Assembly: GCF_016653405.1 (NCBI RefSeq)
Contig: NZ_NHSN01000005.1
Coordinates: 1 to 41,267 of the forward strand
Direction of reading: 5' to 3'
DNA length: 41,267 nucleotides
Source: Halorhodospira halophila
GTDB taxonomy: Bacteria > Pseudomonadota > Gammaproteobacteria > Nitrococcales > Halorhodospiraceae
Under the pieces are notes generated by a model, which had not been told where the DNA came from, made no database searches, and was given only the letters and a program-made list of their open reading frames with translations. This document shows positions 33,730 through 40,983 of the stretch, in pieces (position 1 is the first letter of the stretch; each line of letters opens with the position of its first letter). The translations under genes and the position numbers were made by a program.

Positions 33730-34022
33730 GCGAGCACGAGGCGCAGAACGACCCCCTGCAGGTCTCGGTGGCCTACGTCGAGGGCAGTGAGCACTTCTGG
33801 CGCTGCCTGCAGGTGCCGGCGGGGACCACCGCCGCGCAGGCCGTGGCACAGAGCGGCCTGCAGCAGCGCTTCCCGCACCTGGAGCTGAGCGCGCTCAAGC
33901 TCGGCGTCTTCGCCAAGCCGGTCAAGGCTGATCGGGTTCTCGAGAACGGCGACCGCGTGGAGGTCTACCGGCCGATCACCGCCGACCCGGAGGCCCTGGC
34001 CGGCGAAGAGGCGGATTCATGA
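33726..34022 (+). CDS. rnfH: RnfH family ubiquitin-like protein
   Basis: The 98-residue soluble protein has the beta-grasp RnfH fold: LQVSVAYVEGSEHFWRCLQVPAGTTAAQAV, LKLGVFAKPVKADRVLENGDRVEVYRPI. RnfH is found at the end of rnf operons and also beside ratA toxin genes. It is reported to be needed for nitrogenase-linked Rnf function in Rhodobacter, but its biochemical role is unclear. The overlap of 4 bp at both ends (with rnfE and the rseC-like gene) shows it is translated with the complex. Confidence 0.9.
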   Translation: MSEHEAQNDPLQVSVAYVEGSEHFWRCLQVPAGTTAAQAVAQSGLQQRFPHLELSALKLGVFAKPVKADRVLENGDRVEVYRPITADPEALAGEEADS

Positions 34023-34456
34023 GCGGCTGCCTGGAGCGCGAGGCGGTGGTCATCGAGACCCGCGGCGATCAGGCCCGGGTCCACGCCGACCGGCCGGCGG
34101 CCTGTGGCGCCTGCAAGGCGCGCGGGGCCTGCGGCGCGCAGCTGCTGGACCGCCACCGCGGGGCGCGGGGCGTGTGGGTGCGCAACGCCATCGGCGCCCA
34201 CGCCGGCGAGGCGGTGGTGGTCTCGGTGCCTACCGGCGCCCTGCTCGGCGGCGCCCTGGCCGTTTACCTGCTGCCGCTGGCCGGCCTGCTCGGCGGCGCC
34301 CTGCTCGCCGACGCCGGACTCGGCGCCGGCACCCCGGGCACCGTGGCCAGCGCGGCGGCGGGTCTGGTGGCTGGACTACTGGCCGCACGGCGTCTGCTGC
34401 AGCGTCGCCGCAGCCCAACCGGGCAACTGAGCCTGCGCCGCCCCGGCAGCGCCTAG
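34019..34456 (+). CDS. RseC/MucC-like SoxR-reducing-system protein
   Basis: The 145-residue protein fits RseC. It has an N-terminal Cys-rich soluble part (LEREAVVIETRGDQARVHAD, then AACGACKARGACGAQLL), two central membrane helices (about 72-92 and 103-123) and a basic C-terminal tail. RseC works with Rsx/Rnf complexes in reducing SoxR in E. coli. Here it closes a nif-controlled rnf operon, so it more likely assists Rnf itself; that is inference. It overlaps rnfH by 4 bp. Its TAG stop shares bases with the stop of the opposite gene (CTAG at 34453-34456). Confidence 0.82.
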   Translation: MSGCLEREAVVIETRGDQARVHADRPAACGACKARGACGAQLLDRHRGARGVWVRNAIGAHAGEAVVVSVPTGALLGGALAVYLLPLAGLLGGALLADAGLGAGTPGTVASAAAGLVAGLLAARRLLQRRRSPTGQLSLRRPGSA

Positions 34457-35193
34457 AAGCGCAGGCGGACGCCGACACGCCCGCCGCGATTGCGCGACTC
34501 CTCGTACTCGAAGACGCCGTCAAAGAGTCCCTCCACCAGCTCGACACGGGCGCTCAGGGTCAGGCGACCATTGCCGATGCGCAGCAGACGCTCCTCGGGA
34601 TCGTCCGGGTCGTCCATGCCCAGGTAGTAGGCGTAGTGGGCGTCCACGCTCCAGCGCCTGGAGAGCGGTCGCTGCACACCCAGCCCCACGGTGGCACCGG
34701 CCCGGCGGTCCTCCCGGCAGGCGTCGTCGTCGTCTTCCTCACACTTTTCGAGGTTGCGCCGCTCGCGGGCGGCCGCAGCGTACACGTCCGTTCCGGCCAC
34801 CACGTCGCTCCGATGCCAGCCCAGGCCGAAGGCGTAGTGCTCCAGGGCGGCGCGGGTATCTTCGGCGTCCCCGCCCCCCAGGCAGTCGCCGACGCAGGCA
34901 TCCGTGCCCAGATAGTCGAAGTAAAGAAAACCGCCCGCGGCGGACTGCCAGGAGGCGCGCAGGTGGCCGCCGATGGCCCGGCGGTAGTCGATGGCCTCAG
35001 CGTCCGGATCCCCCTCCGGGCGGACGCTCAGCGAGCCGTCGAAGACGACCTGGGCAAAGGCCAGCTGGACGTAGCTCTGCGGTCGTTGCTCCTCGGCGGC
35101 GGCCGGCGCCACCCCGAGGACGAGGAGCAGCGCCCAGGCGATGCCTGCCCGAGCCCGGCTCGGGCGTGATTGCGGGTTGTCGCTTGCTCGCAT
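34453..35193 (-). CDS. Putative outer-membrane beta-barrel protein, unknown function
   Basis: I do not recognise a named family. The 246-residue product starts at MRASDNPQ (35193) with a signal peptide (ARAGIAWALLLVLGVAPAAA, cleavage before EEQ). Alternating hydrophobic/polar strands rich in Tyr, Gly and Trp follow (SYVQLAFAQVVFDGSL, GGFLYFDYLG, HYAFGLGWHRSDVV, ATVGLGVQ, SVDAHYAYYLGM). It ends with a C-terminal Phe (RVGVRLRF), as in outer-membrane barrels. Two acidic loops contain Cys pairs (DACVGDC, KCEEDDDDAC) that may form disulfides. The ribosome site is weak. A longer frame to 35412 lacks the signal peptide at its start and overlaps the next gene. The strong acidity suits a halophile. 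Confidence 0.7.
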   Translation of the reverse strand: MRASDNPQSRPSRARAGIAWALLLVLGVAPAAAEEQRPQSYVQLAFAQVVFDGSLSVRPEGDPDAEAIDYRRAIGGHLRASWQSAAGGFLYFDYLGTDACVGDCLGGGDAEDTRAALEHYAFGLGWHRSDVVAGTDVYAAAARERRNLEKCEEDDDDACREDRRAGATVGLGVQRPLSRRWSVDAHYAYYLGMDDPDDPEERLLRIGNGRLTLSARVELVEGLFDGVFEYEESRNRGGRVGVRLRF

Positions 35194-35264
35194 CCGGGAA
35201 CCGGCCCACGCGTCGGGGTGAGTACGGAACCTAACCGCTCGTCCGCGGCGATTCAACGCCTGCC

Positions 35265-36041
35265 TCAGCGGCCGATCTGCAGGACGTCGCCGCCACGCAG
35301 CAGTTCGCAGTGCACCCCGGCGGCAGCGGCCTGCTCGCGCAGCTCCTCCTCGATATGCGCCGCCGCACCGGGTTTGAGGTGCGTGACCCACACCCGCACG
35401 CCTGCGGGCCAATGCCGTAGTTCTTCAACGAGCTGCGCCGGGGTGTAGTGGCCCACCTGGCGGGCCAGCGACTCCAGAGCATCGGGGAAGGCGCACTCGA
35501 TGATCAGGGCATCCGGCATCCCCAGCTCTTCAAGCCGCTCACGCAGCGCCGGCGAGGCACCGGTATCGCCGCTGAAGACAAGGCTGCCGCTGCCATCCTC
35601 GATGCGATAGCCCACAGCCGGGACGCTGTGCCGCGCCGGCAGCGGCGTGATGTGGAACGCACCGAGGATCAAAGCCTGAGCGGAGGGCAGCGGCTCGAAG
35701 ACAAGCACCGGCTCCTGCGGGGTGGGGATGGCGGTGAAATCCGGCCATAGGACGCCGTTGAACAGGTGCTCGCGCAATACGTCGAGTGTCGGCGCCGGCG
35801 CATGGACCCGGATGGGCGGGGTGCCGTCACCGATACGGGCGTCGGCCATCAGCCCCAGGTAGGCGGTGTGATCCAGATGGGCGTGGGTCAGCAGCACATC
35901 GCGGATGCCGCCGAGCTCCGCGGCGGTCAGGTCGCCGACGCCGCTGCCGGCGTCGACGAGCAGCCAGCCGTCCACCAGAAAGGCGGTGGTGCGCAGCCCC
36001 TGGCCGATTCCGCCACTCGTGCCCAGCGCGCGCAGCTCCAT
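35265..36041 (-). CDS. Metallo-beta-lactamase-fold hydrolase, cyclic-nucleotide phosphodiesterase class II-like
   Basis: The 258-residue protein has the MBL metal motifs LLTHAHLDHTAYLG (HxHxDH, about 50), an ARHSVPAVGYRIEDG segment (His), FSGDTGASPAL (Asp) and VTHLKPGAAAHI (His). The spacing and the PARHSVPAVGYRI context match class II 3',5'-cyclic-nucleotide phosphodiesterases (PDE1/CpdP type) rather than beta-lactamases. There is no signal peptide. It lies near a class III adenylate cyclase gene (38872-40884), which would make a cAMP synthesis/breakdown pair, though they are not in one operon. Substrate not proven by sequence. Confidence 0.8.
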   Translation of the reverse strand: MELRALGTSGGIGQGLRTTAFLVDGWLLVDAGSGVGDLTAAELGGIRDVLLTHAHLDHTAYLGLMADARIGDGTPPIRVHAPAPTLDVLREHLFNGVLWPDFTAIPTPQEPVLVFEPLPSAQALILGAFHITPLPARHSVPAVGYRIEDGSGSLVFSGDTGASPALRERLEELGMPDALIIECAFPDALESLARQVGHYTPAQLVEELRHWPAGVRVWVTHLKPGAAAHIEEELREQAAAAGVHCELLRGGDVLQIGR

Positions 36042-36090
36042 CGCCCCTCCGGTGGTTTCGGGTCGCCGCCCGGGACGACCCGAGGGTCAC

Positions 36091-36852
36091 TCAGCCTTTG
36101 CGGCGCAGGACCCAGATCTCCAGCAGCGACCACTCCTCGCCAGGATAGTTCTCCTGCTCGAGCTGCGACATGCGCCGGTGGCGCGAGGCCATGCTGCCGA
36201 CGAACTCGAAGCGCTCGAGGAGCATGCGCTTGGTGGCGTCGGCCTTCTCCAGGGCGAAGGGATTGAGGAAGTTGACCAGCATGTACCCCTCCCCCTGCTT
36301 GCTGGCAAAGGCGTCGAGGATCTTCTTGATGGCCTCCGGCTCCAAGTAGACCAGCGCGGCGGTGGAGATGACCACATCGGCCTCGGCCATGGTGCGCTCC
36401 ACGGCCTGCTGCGTCTCGGCCGGCGGGGCGTTAAGGTCGGCCTCGATGGTCTCGTCGTAGATACCGGCCTGCTTGCCGTAGGCGAGCGCACTGCCGGAGA
36501 TGTCGATCCCGGTGACGCGCGCGGGGAAGCGGCGCTCGGCCTCGATGTTCAGCGCGGCGTCGCGATCGCGCCAGTTGTGGCGGATGGCCTCGAAGTCCAT
36601 GCCGTACAGGGTGGCCATGGTGGTGTTGCCGAAGCAGGCGCACAGGTCCACGAAGTTCACCGGCTGGCCACCGGCGGTCTGCTTCTCGACCCAGGGCAGG
36701 ATCAGGCGATCGAAGGTCTGGCGATTGAAGTTATCGGAGACGTAATCGAGGGCGTCGAGGATCTGTTCCTTGAAAGGAACCGGGGAGTCGGCGATGTAGA
36801 TATCGTCGAAGTGCTGTTTCTTTTCGTCGGTCTTGACACCGGTGTCGCTCAT
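36091..36852 (-). CDS. Class I SAM-dependent methyltransferase, substrate unknown
   Basis: The 253-residue protein shows a Rossmann methyltransferase core. VNFVDLCACFGNTTMATLYG at about 65 is motif I with Cys replacing part of the usual Gly-rich loop, VTGIDISGSALAYGKQAG is motif II, ADVVISTAALVYLEPEAIKKIL is motif IV and GYMLVNFLNPFAL is motif V. The N-terminal YIADSPVPFKEQILDALDYVSDNFNRQTFDRLILPWVE looks like a substrate cap. I do not recognise the specific family. It is 49 bp upstream of the phosphodiesterase-like gene on the same strand, so the two may be cotranscribed. AAGGGAGAA precedes the ATG. Confidence 0.75.
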   Translation of the reverse strand: MSDTGVKTDEKKQHFDDIYIADSPVPFKEQILDALDYVSDNFNRQTFDRLILPWVEKQTAGGQPVNFVDLCACFGNTTMATLYGMDFEAIRHNWRDRDAALNIEAERRFPARVTGIDISGSALAYGKQAGIYDETIEADLNAPPAETQQAVERTMAEADVVISTAALVYLEPEAIKKILDAFASKQGEGYMLVNFLNPFALEKADATKRMLLERFEFVGSMASRHRRMSQLEQENYPGEEWSLLEIWVLRRKG

Positions 36853-37014
36853 GCGGGCTTCTCCCTTTCGCTGATTTGCGGCGTATCCTCCCGCTGAGGC
36901 CCCCGCGGGTCAAGCCGGACACCGCCCGGCACGACACCGCGGACCATTGTGTTCAGGAGCCTGCGCGCGTACCTTTCCCACAGGGAGAGTCCGACAGAAT
37001 GCTCAGGAGGGACG

Positions 37015-37209
37015 ATGGAATTCGACACGCTCGGTGGCAAGCTGGCGCTGGTTGGCCTGACCGGTGTGGCCTTCGCCGTTCTCTACATGCTGTTCATCGC
37101 GATCGCCGTCGATCCGCGGCTGATCTCGATGGACTGGCTGGTGGTCTCGGTTCTGGCGGGTGCCGGATGCAGCTACCTGATCTACCAGTACAAAGGCATC
37201 ATCAAATAG
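37015..37209 (+). CDS. Small two-helix membrane protein, unknown function
   Basis: The 64-residue product (MEFDTLGGKLALVGLTGVAF and onward) has two hydrophobic segments (about 10-31 and 40-57) joined by a short polar loop, VDPRLISMDW. It ends with YQYKGIIK. AGGAGG lies 4 bases before the ATG at 37015, which is why I prefer it to a longer frame from 36949. It is 43 bp ahead of the HD-GYP gene and could be its operon partner. No family recognised. Confidence 0.6.
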   Translation: MEFDTLGGKLALVGLTGVAFAVLYMLFIAIAVDPRLISMDWLVVSVLAGAGCSYLIYQYKGIIK

Positions 37210-37252
37210 AGCGCACCGGGGCCGTCCGGATCGACTGCGCCGGAGCGTTGCC

Positions 37253-38869
37253 GTGAGCGATGCGTACGAGCCGCCGCTGACCGAGCAGCGCCTGGCGCAG
37301 CTCCTGGAAATCGGTGTAGCCCTGTCTGCAGAACAGGATACCGACCGACTGCTCGAGCGCATCCTCAGCGGTGCCCGGGCGCTCACCTCAGCCGACGCCG
37401 GAACCGTCTACCGGGTACGCGACGGGCAGCTTCACTTCAACACCGTCCACAACGACACCCTCGAACTCCACCTCGGCGGCACATCGGGACGCCCGATCGA
37501 CTTTTCGCCCCTGCCGCTGTACCTCGAAGACGGCACCCCGAACACCCGCAATGTGGCGGCGTACGCCGCGGTCCACGGGCAAACCGTGCGCATCGACGAC
37601 GCCTATGACGCGCAGGGGTTCGACTTCTCCGGCACCCGGGCGGTGGACGCACGCACCGGCTACCGGTCGCAGTCGTTCCTGACCGTACCGCTGCGGGACC
37701 ACGAGCAGACCGTGATCGGCGTGCTGCAGCTCATCAACGCCGTGCGCGACGGCCAGACCGTGCCCTTCTCGCCGCGCGATGCGCGCATTGCCGAATCGCT
37801 GGCCTCCCAGGCCGCCATCGCCCTGACCAAGCAGGGTCTGATCGATGCCCAGCGCCAGCTGTTCGAATCGTTCACCGAAGTCCTGGCGCGGGCCATCGAC
37901 CGCAAGAATCCGACCACCGGCCGCCACTGCGAGCGCGTCCCGCAGCTGACGCTGATGATCGCCGACGCCGCCTGCCGGACCGCGCAGGGCCCATTGGCGG
38001 ATTACCGGCTCAGTGCCGAGGAGCACGAGGAGCTGCGCCTGGCCGCCTGGCTCCACGACTGCGGCAAGGTCACCACCCCCGAGGCGGTGGTGAACAAGGC
38101 GACCAAGCTCGAACGCCAGACGGACACCATCGAGGAGGTGGCCACCCGAGCCGCCGTCGTCCGCCAGGAAGCGGAGGCCACGCGGCTGCGCCGGCATCTG
38201 AGCGGCGGCAGCCAAGAGGCGAACCAAGCGGACACCGATTACCGGACGCTCTGCCAGCGCCTGGACGACGACCTGACCTTCCTGCGCAGTGCCAACATCG
38301 GCGGCGAGGCCATGGACGACGCCGCGCGCGAGCGGGTGGCGGCCATCGCCGACGCCTACAGCTGGACGGACGCCGCAGGCCATCGACAGCCTCTGCTCAC
38401 CGCCGGGGAGATTGAACACCTGCAGATCCGTCGCGGCACGCTCAGTGACGCCGAGATGGAACAGATGCGCGACCACGTCCGCGTCAGCCGCGAGATGCTC
38501 GATCAGCTGACCTACCCGCGCCATTTGCAGCGGGTGCCGGAGATCGCCTCGCAGCACCACGAGCGCATGGATGGCGGCGGTTACCCCGAGGGCATCACCG
38601 GGGCACAGATGAGCCGACGGGCCCGGATGATGGCGCTGGCCGACGTCTTCGAGGCCCTGACCGCCGCCGACCGCCCCTACAAGCCAGGCAAAAAGCTCAG
38701 CGAGGCGGTGCGCATCATGGGCTTCATGACCCAGGACGGCCACTTCGACCCGGAGCTCTTCGACGTGTTCATCCGCGAGGGCGTCTACCGCGACTACGCC
38801 CGGCACTTCATGCACCCCGAGGCCATCGACGAGGTCGACGAGGCCGCCATCCCCGGCTACCGGCCGTAG
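37253..38869 (+). CDS. GAF and HD-GYP domain protein, probable cyclic-di-GMP phosphodiesterase
   Basis: The 538-residue soluble protein has an N-terminal GAF sensor domain (about 15-190, ending in SFLTVPLRDHEQTVIGVLQLIN). A helical linker and an HD-GYP domain (about 210-500) follow. The HD motif is AAWLHDCGKVTTPEAVVNK (about 263) and the GYP motif is IASQHHERMDGGGYPEGI (about 432), with ADVFEALTAADRPYKPGKKLSEA after it. These are the metal and substrate residues of cyclic-di-GMP hydrolases. There is an insertion between HD and GYP containing LRRHLSGGSQEAN. The start is GTG at 37253 with GGAG 7 bases upstream. It ends 2 bp before the cyclase gene, so the two form an operon. Confidence 0.9.
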   Translation: MSDAYEPPLTEQRLAQLLEIGVALSAEQDTDRLLERILSGARALTSADAGTVYRVRDGQLHFNTVHNDTLELHLGGTSGRPIDFSPLPLYLEDGTPNTRNVAAYAAVHGQTVRIDDAYDAQGFDFSGTRAVDARTGYRSQSFLTVPLRDHEQTVIGVLQLINAVRDGQTVPFSPRDARIAESLASQAAIALTKQGLIDAQRQLFESFTEVLARAIDRKNPTTGRHCERVPQLTLMIADAACRTAQGPLADYRLSAEEHEELRLAAWLHDCGKVTTPEAVVNKATKLERQTDTIEEVATRAAVVRQEAEATRLRRHLSGGSQEANQADTDYRTLCQRLDDDLTFLRSANIGGEAMDDAARERVAAIADAYSWTDAAGHRQPLLTAGEIEHLQIRRGTLSDAEMEQMRDHVRVSREMLDQLTYPRHLQRVPEIASQHHERMDGGGYPEGITGAQMSRRARMMALADVFEALTAADRPYKPGKKLSEAVRIMGFMTQDGHFDPELFDVFIREGVYRDYARHFMHPEAIDEVDEAAIPGYRP

Positions 38870-38871
38870 CC

Positions 38872-40884
38872 GTGCCGCACACCCTGCGCAGCCGCCTCGC
38901 CCCGCTAACGATCGGCGTGCTGCTCCTGGCCCTGGTGGTGACCGCCACCCGCGGCGACTGGCCGCCGGTGCGCGCGACGGTGGAGGCCGCCGAGCAGCTG
39001 ATCTACGACCAACGACTGATCTGGTCGCAGCGCACCGGGCTGGACGCCCACGACGAGGTCGAGATCGTCATCGTCGATATCGATGAGCGCAGCCTCGGGC
39101 GCGTCGGCCGCTGGCCGTGGCCGCGGAGCACCGTGGCCGAGCTGCTCGAGGCGCTTTGGGCCGCCGGGGCCGTGGTGGTCGCCTTCGACATCGTCTTTGC
39201 CGAACCCGAGCACAATCCGGCGGAGCAGGTGGCCCGCGGGGTGGACGACCCGGCGCTGCGTGAACGCGTCGGTGAACTCGCTCCGCGATTCGACGGCGAT
39301 CGCCGCCTGGCCGAGCAGCTGGAGCGCGGCGACTCGGTGCTCGGCTTCTTCCTGCACCACGACGAGACCACCAGCCATACCGGCAGGCTCCCCGATCCGG
39401 CACCGGGGCTGGATCCGGCGACTGGCGACTCCACGGTCATCCACCGCTTCGACGCCTACACCGGCAACCGCCCCGCCCTCCAGCAGGCCGCCACAAGCGG
39501 CGGCGCCTTCAGCATTGTCCCCGACAGCGACGGTGTGGTGCGCCGGGCGCCACTGCTGCTCGGCCACGGCGAGAAGGCGTACCCGAGCCTCGCGCTGGAG
39601 ACGGCACGGGTCTACCAGCTCCTGGACAGTCTGCGAGTCGAGACAACGCGTATCGGCGACTACAACGCCGTGGCGGCGGTGGGGCTCGGCGCTGCCCGCC
39701 TGCCCACGGATGCCCGGGGCCAGGCCCTGATCCCCTATCGCGGTCCGCAGGGCAGCTTCCCCTCGATCAGTGCCGCAGACCTGCTGACCGGCGATGTGGA
39801 CGATGGAATCCTGGAGGGCGCCATCGTCCTGGTGGGTACCAGCGCCATGGGCCTCTACGACATGCGCGCCACCCCGATGCAGGCAGCCTTTCCGGGCGTC
39901 GAGATCCACGCCAACTTGCTCGCCGGCATCCTCACCGACGACCTGCCCCGGGAGCCGGCCTGGGTCGAGGGCGCCGACCTGCTGGCCACCCTGGTAGCCG
40001 GGCTACTCGCCGCCGGCCTGCTGCCCTTTCTCGGGCCGCTCGCCACGCTGGCGGTCACCGCCGCCCTGCTGGCCGCAATCCTGGGCGCGAACCTGTGGGC
40101 CTGGGCCCAGTGGGACCTGGCCCTGGGCGCCACCGCCCCGCTGGCTGCCGTGCTGCTCATCGGTGCCGGCAACCTCTCCTGGGGGTTCCTCTTCGAGTAC
40201 CGGCGTCGTCAACAGCTGCGCCAGCGCTTCGGCGAGTACGTCCCGCCGGAACTGGTCGCCCGCATGGCCGAAGCCCCGGGCTCCTATACCCAGACGGGCG
40301 AGACGCGGGAGATCACGGTGCTCTTCGCCGACATCCGCGGCTTCACCACGCTCTCCGAACAACTCGACGCCGCGGCGCTGCGCGAACTGCTCAACCGCTT
40401 CTTCACGCCCATGACCCGGGTCATCTTCGAGCACGGCGGGACCATCGACAAGTACGTGGGGGATCTCATCATGGCCTTCTGGGGCGCCCCGCTCGACGAC
40501 CCGGAGCACCGCCGCAATGCGGTCGCCGCGGCGCTGGCCATGCAGCGCGAGGCGACCCGGCTGCGCGAGGAACTGGCCCGCGAGGGGCTGCCGGCGATCG
40601 AGATCGGCGTCGGCCTGAACTCCGGGCCGGCGGCCGTCGGCGACATGGGCTCGGCCTACCGTCGGGCGTACACGGCCCTGGGCGACACCGTCAACCTGGC
40701 CTCCCGGGTGGAGGGGCAGACCAAGACATACGGCGTTGGCGTACTCGTCACCGAGCACACCCGCACCGGGCTGGAGGCGGTGTACCGGTTCCGTGAGGTC
40801 GATCGGGTGCAGGTCAAGGGGCGCGAGGAGCCGGTCACCCTCTACGAGCCAATTGACGCGCCCCAACCACCTGCAAAAACCTGA
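38872..40884 (+). CDS. CHASE2 sensor-class III adenylate/guanylate cyclase
   Basis: The 670-residue protein has an N-terminal signal-anchor helix and a periplasmic CHASE2 domain (about 40-370, with VIVDIDERSLGRVGRWPWPRS and AAFPGVEIHANLLAGIL). Two or three membrane helices (about 375-440), a linker with QRFGEYVPPELVARMAE and a cyclase catalytic domain (about 475-660) follow. Catalytic landmarks are VLFADIRGFTTLSEQLD (first metal Asp), DKYVGDLIMAFWGAP (second metal Asp), GDTVNLASRVE and the late VKGREEPVTLYE. Class III enzymes of this build usually make cAMP. The start is GTG at 38872. The neighbouring HD-GYP gene and an MBL-fold phosphodiesterase gene suggest a second-messenger locus. Confidence 0.92.
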   Translation: MPHTLRSRLAPLTIGVLLLALVVTATRGDWPPVRATVEAAEQLIYDQRLIWSQRTGLDAHDEVEIVIVDIDERSLGRVGRWPWPRSTVAELLEALWAAGAVVVAFDIVFAEPEHNPAEQVARGVDDPALRERVGELAPRFDGDRRLAEQLERGDSVLGFFLHHDETTSHTGRLPDPAPGLDPATGDSTVIHRFDAYTGNRPALQQAATSGGAFSIVPDSDGVVRRAPLLLGHGEKAYPSLALETARVYQLLDSLRVETTRIGDYNAVAAVGLGAARLPTDARGQALIPYRGPQGSFPSISAADLLTGDVDDGILEGAIVLVGTSAMGLYDMRATPMQAAFPGVEIHANLLAGILTDDLPREPAWVEGADLLATLVAGLLAAGLLPFLGPLATLAVTAALLAAILGANLWAWAQWDLALGATAPLAAVLLIGAGNLSWGFLFEYRRRQQLRQRFGEYVPPELVARMAEAPGSYTQTGETREITVLFADIRGFTTLSEQLDAAALRELLNRFFTPMTRVIFEHGGTIDKYVGDLIMAFWGAPLDDPEHRRNAVAAALAMQREATRLREELAREGLPAIEIGVGLNSGPAAVGDMGSAYRRAYTALGDTVNLASRVEGQTKTYGVGVLVTEHTRTGLEAVYRFREVDRVQVKGREEPVTLYEPIDAPQPPAKT

Positions 40885-40983
40885 AACTTTTTATTCTTCC
40901 AATTTCAGTCCGGCTCGCTTAGCTTAACCGTAAGGGCGCCAAGGTTAACCCCTTCCTCCAATGCTGCGACGGGATGGCTGGGC

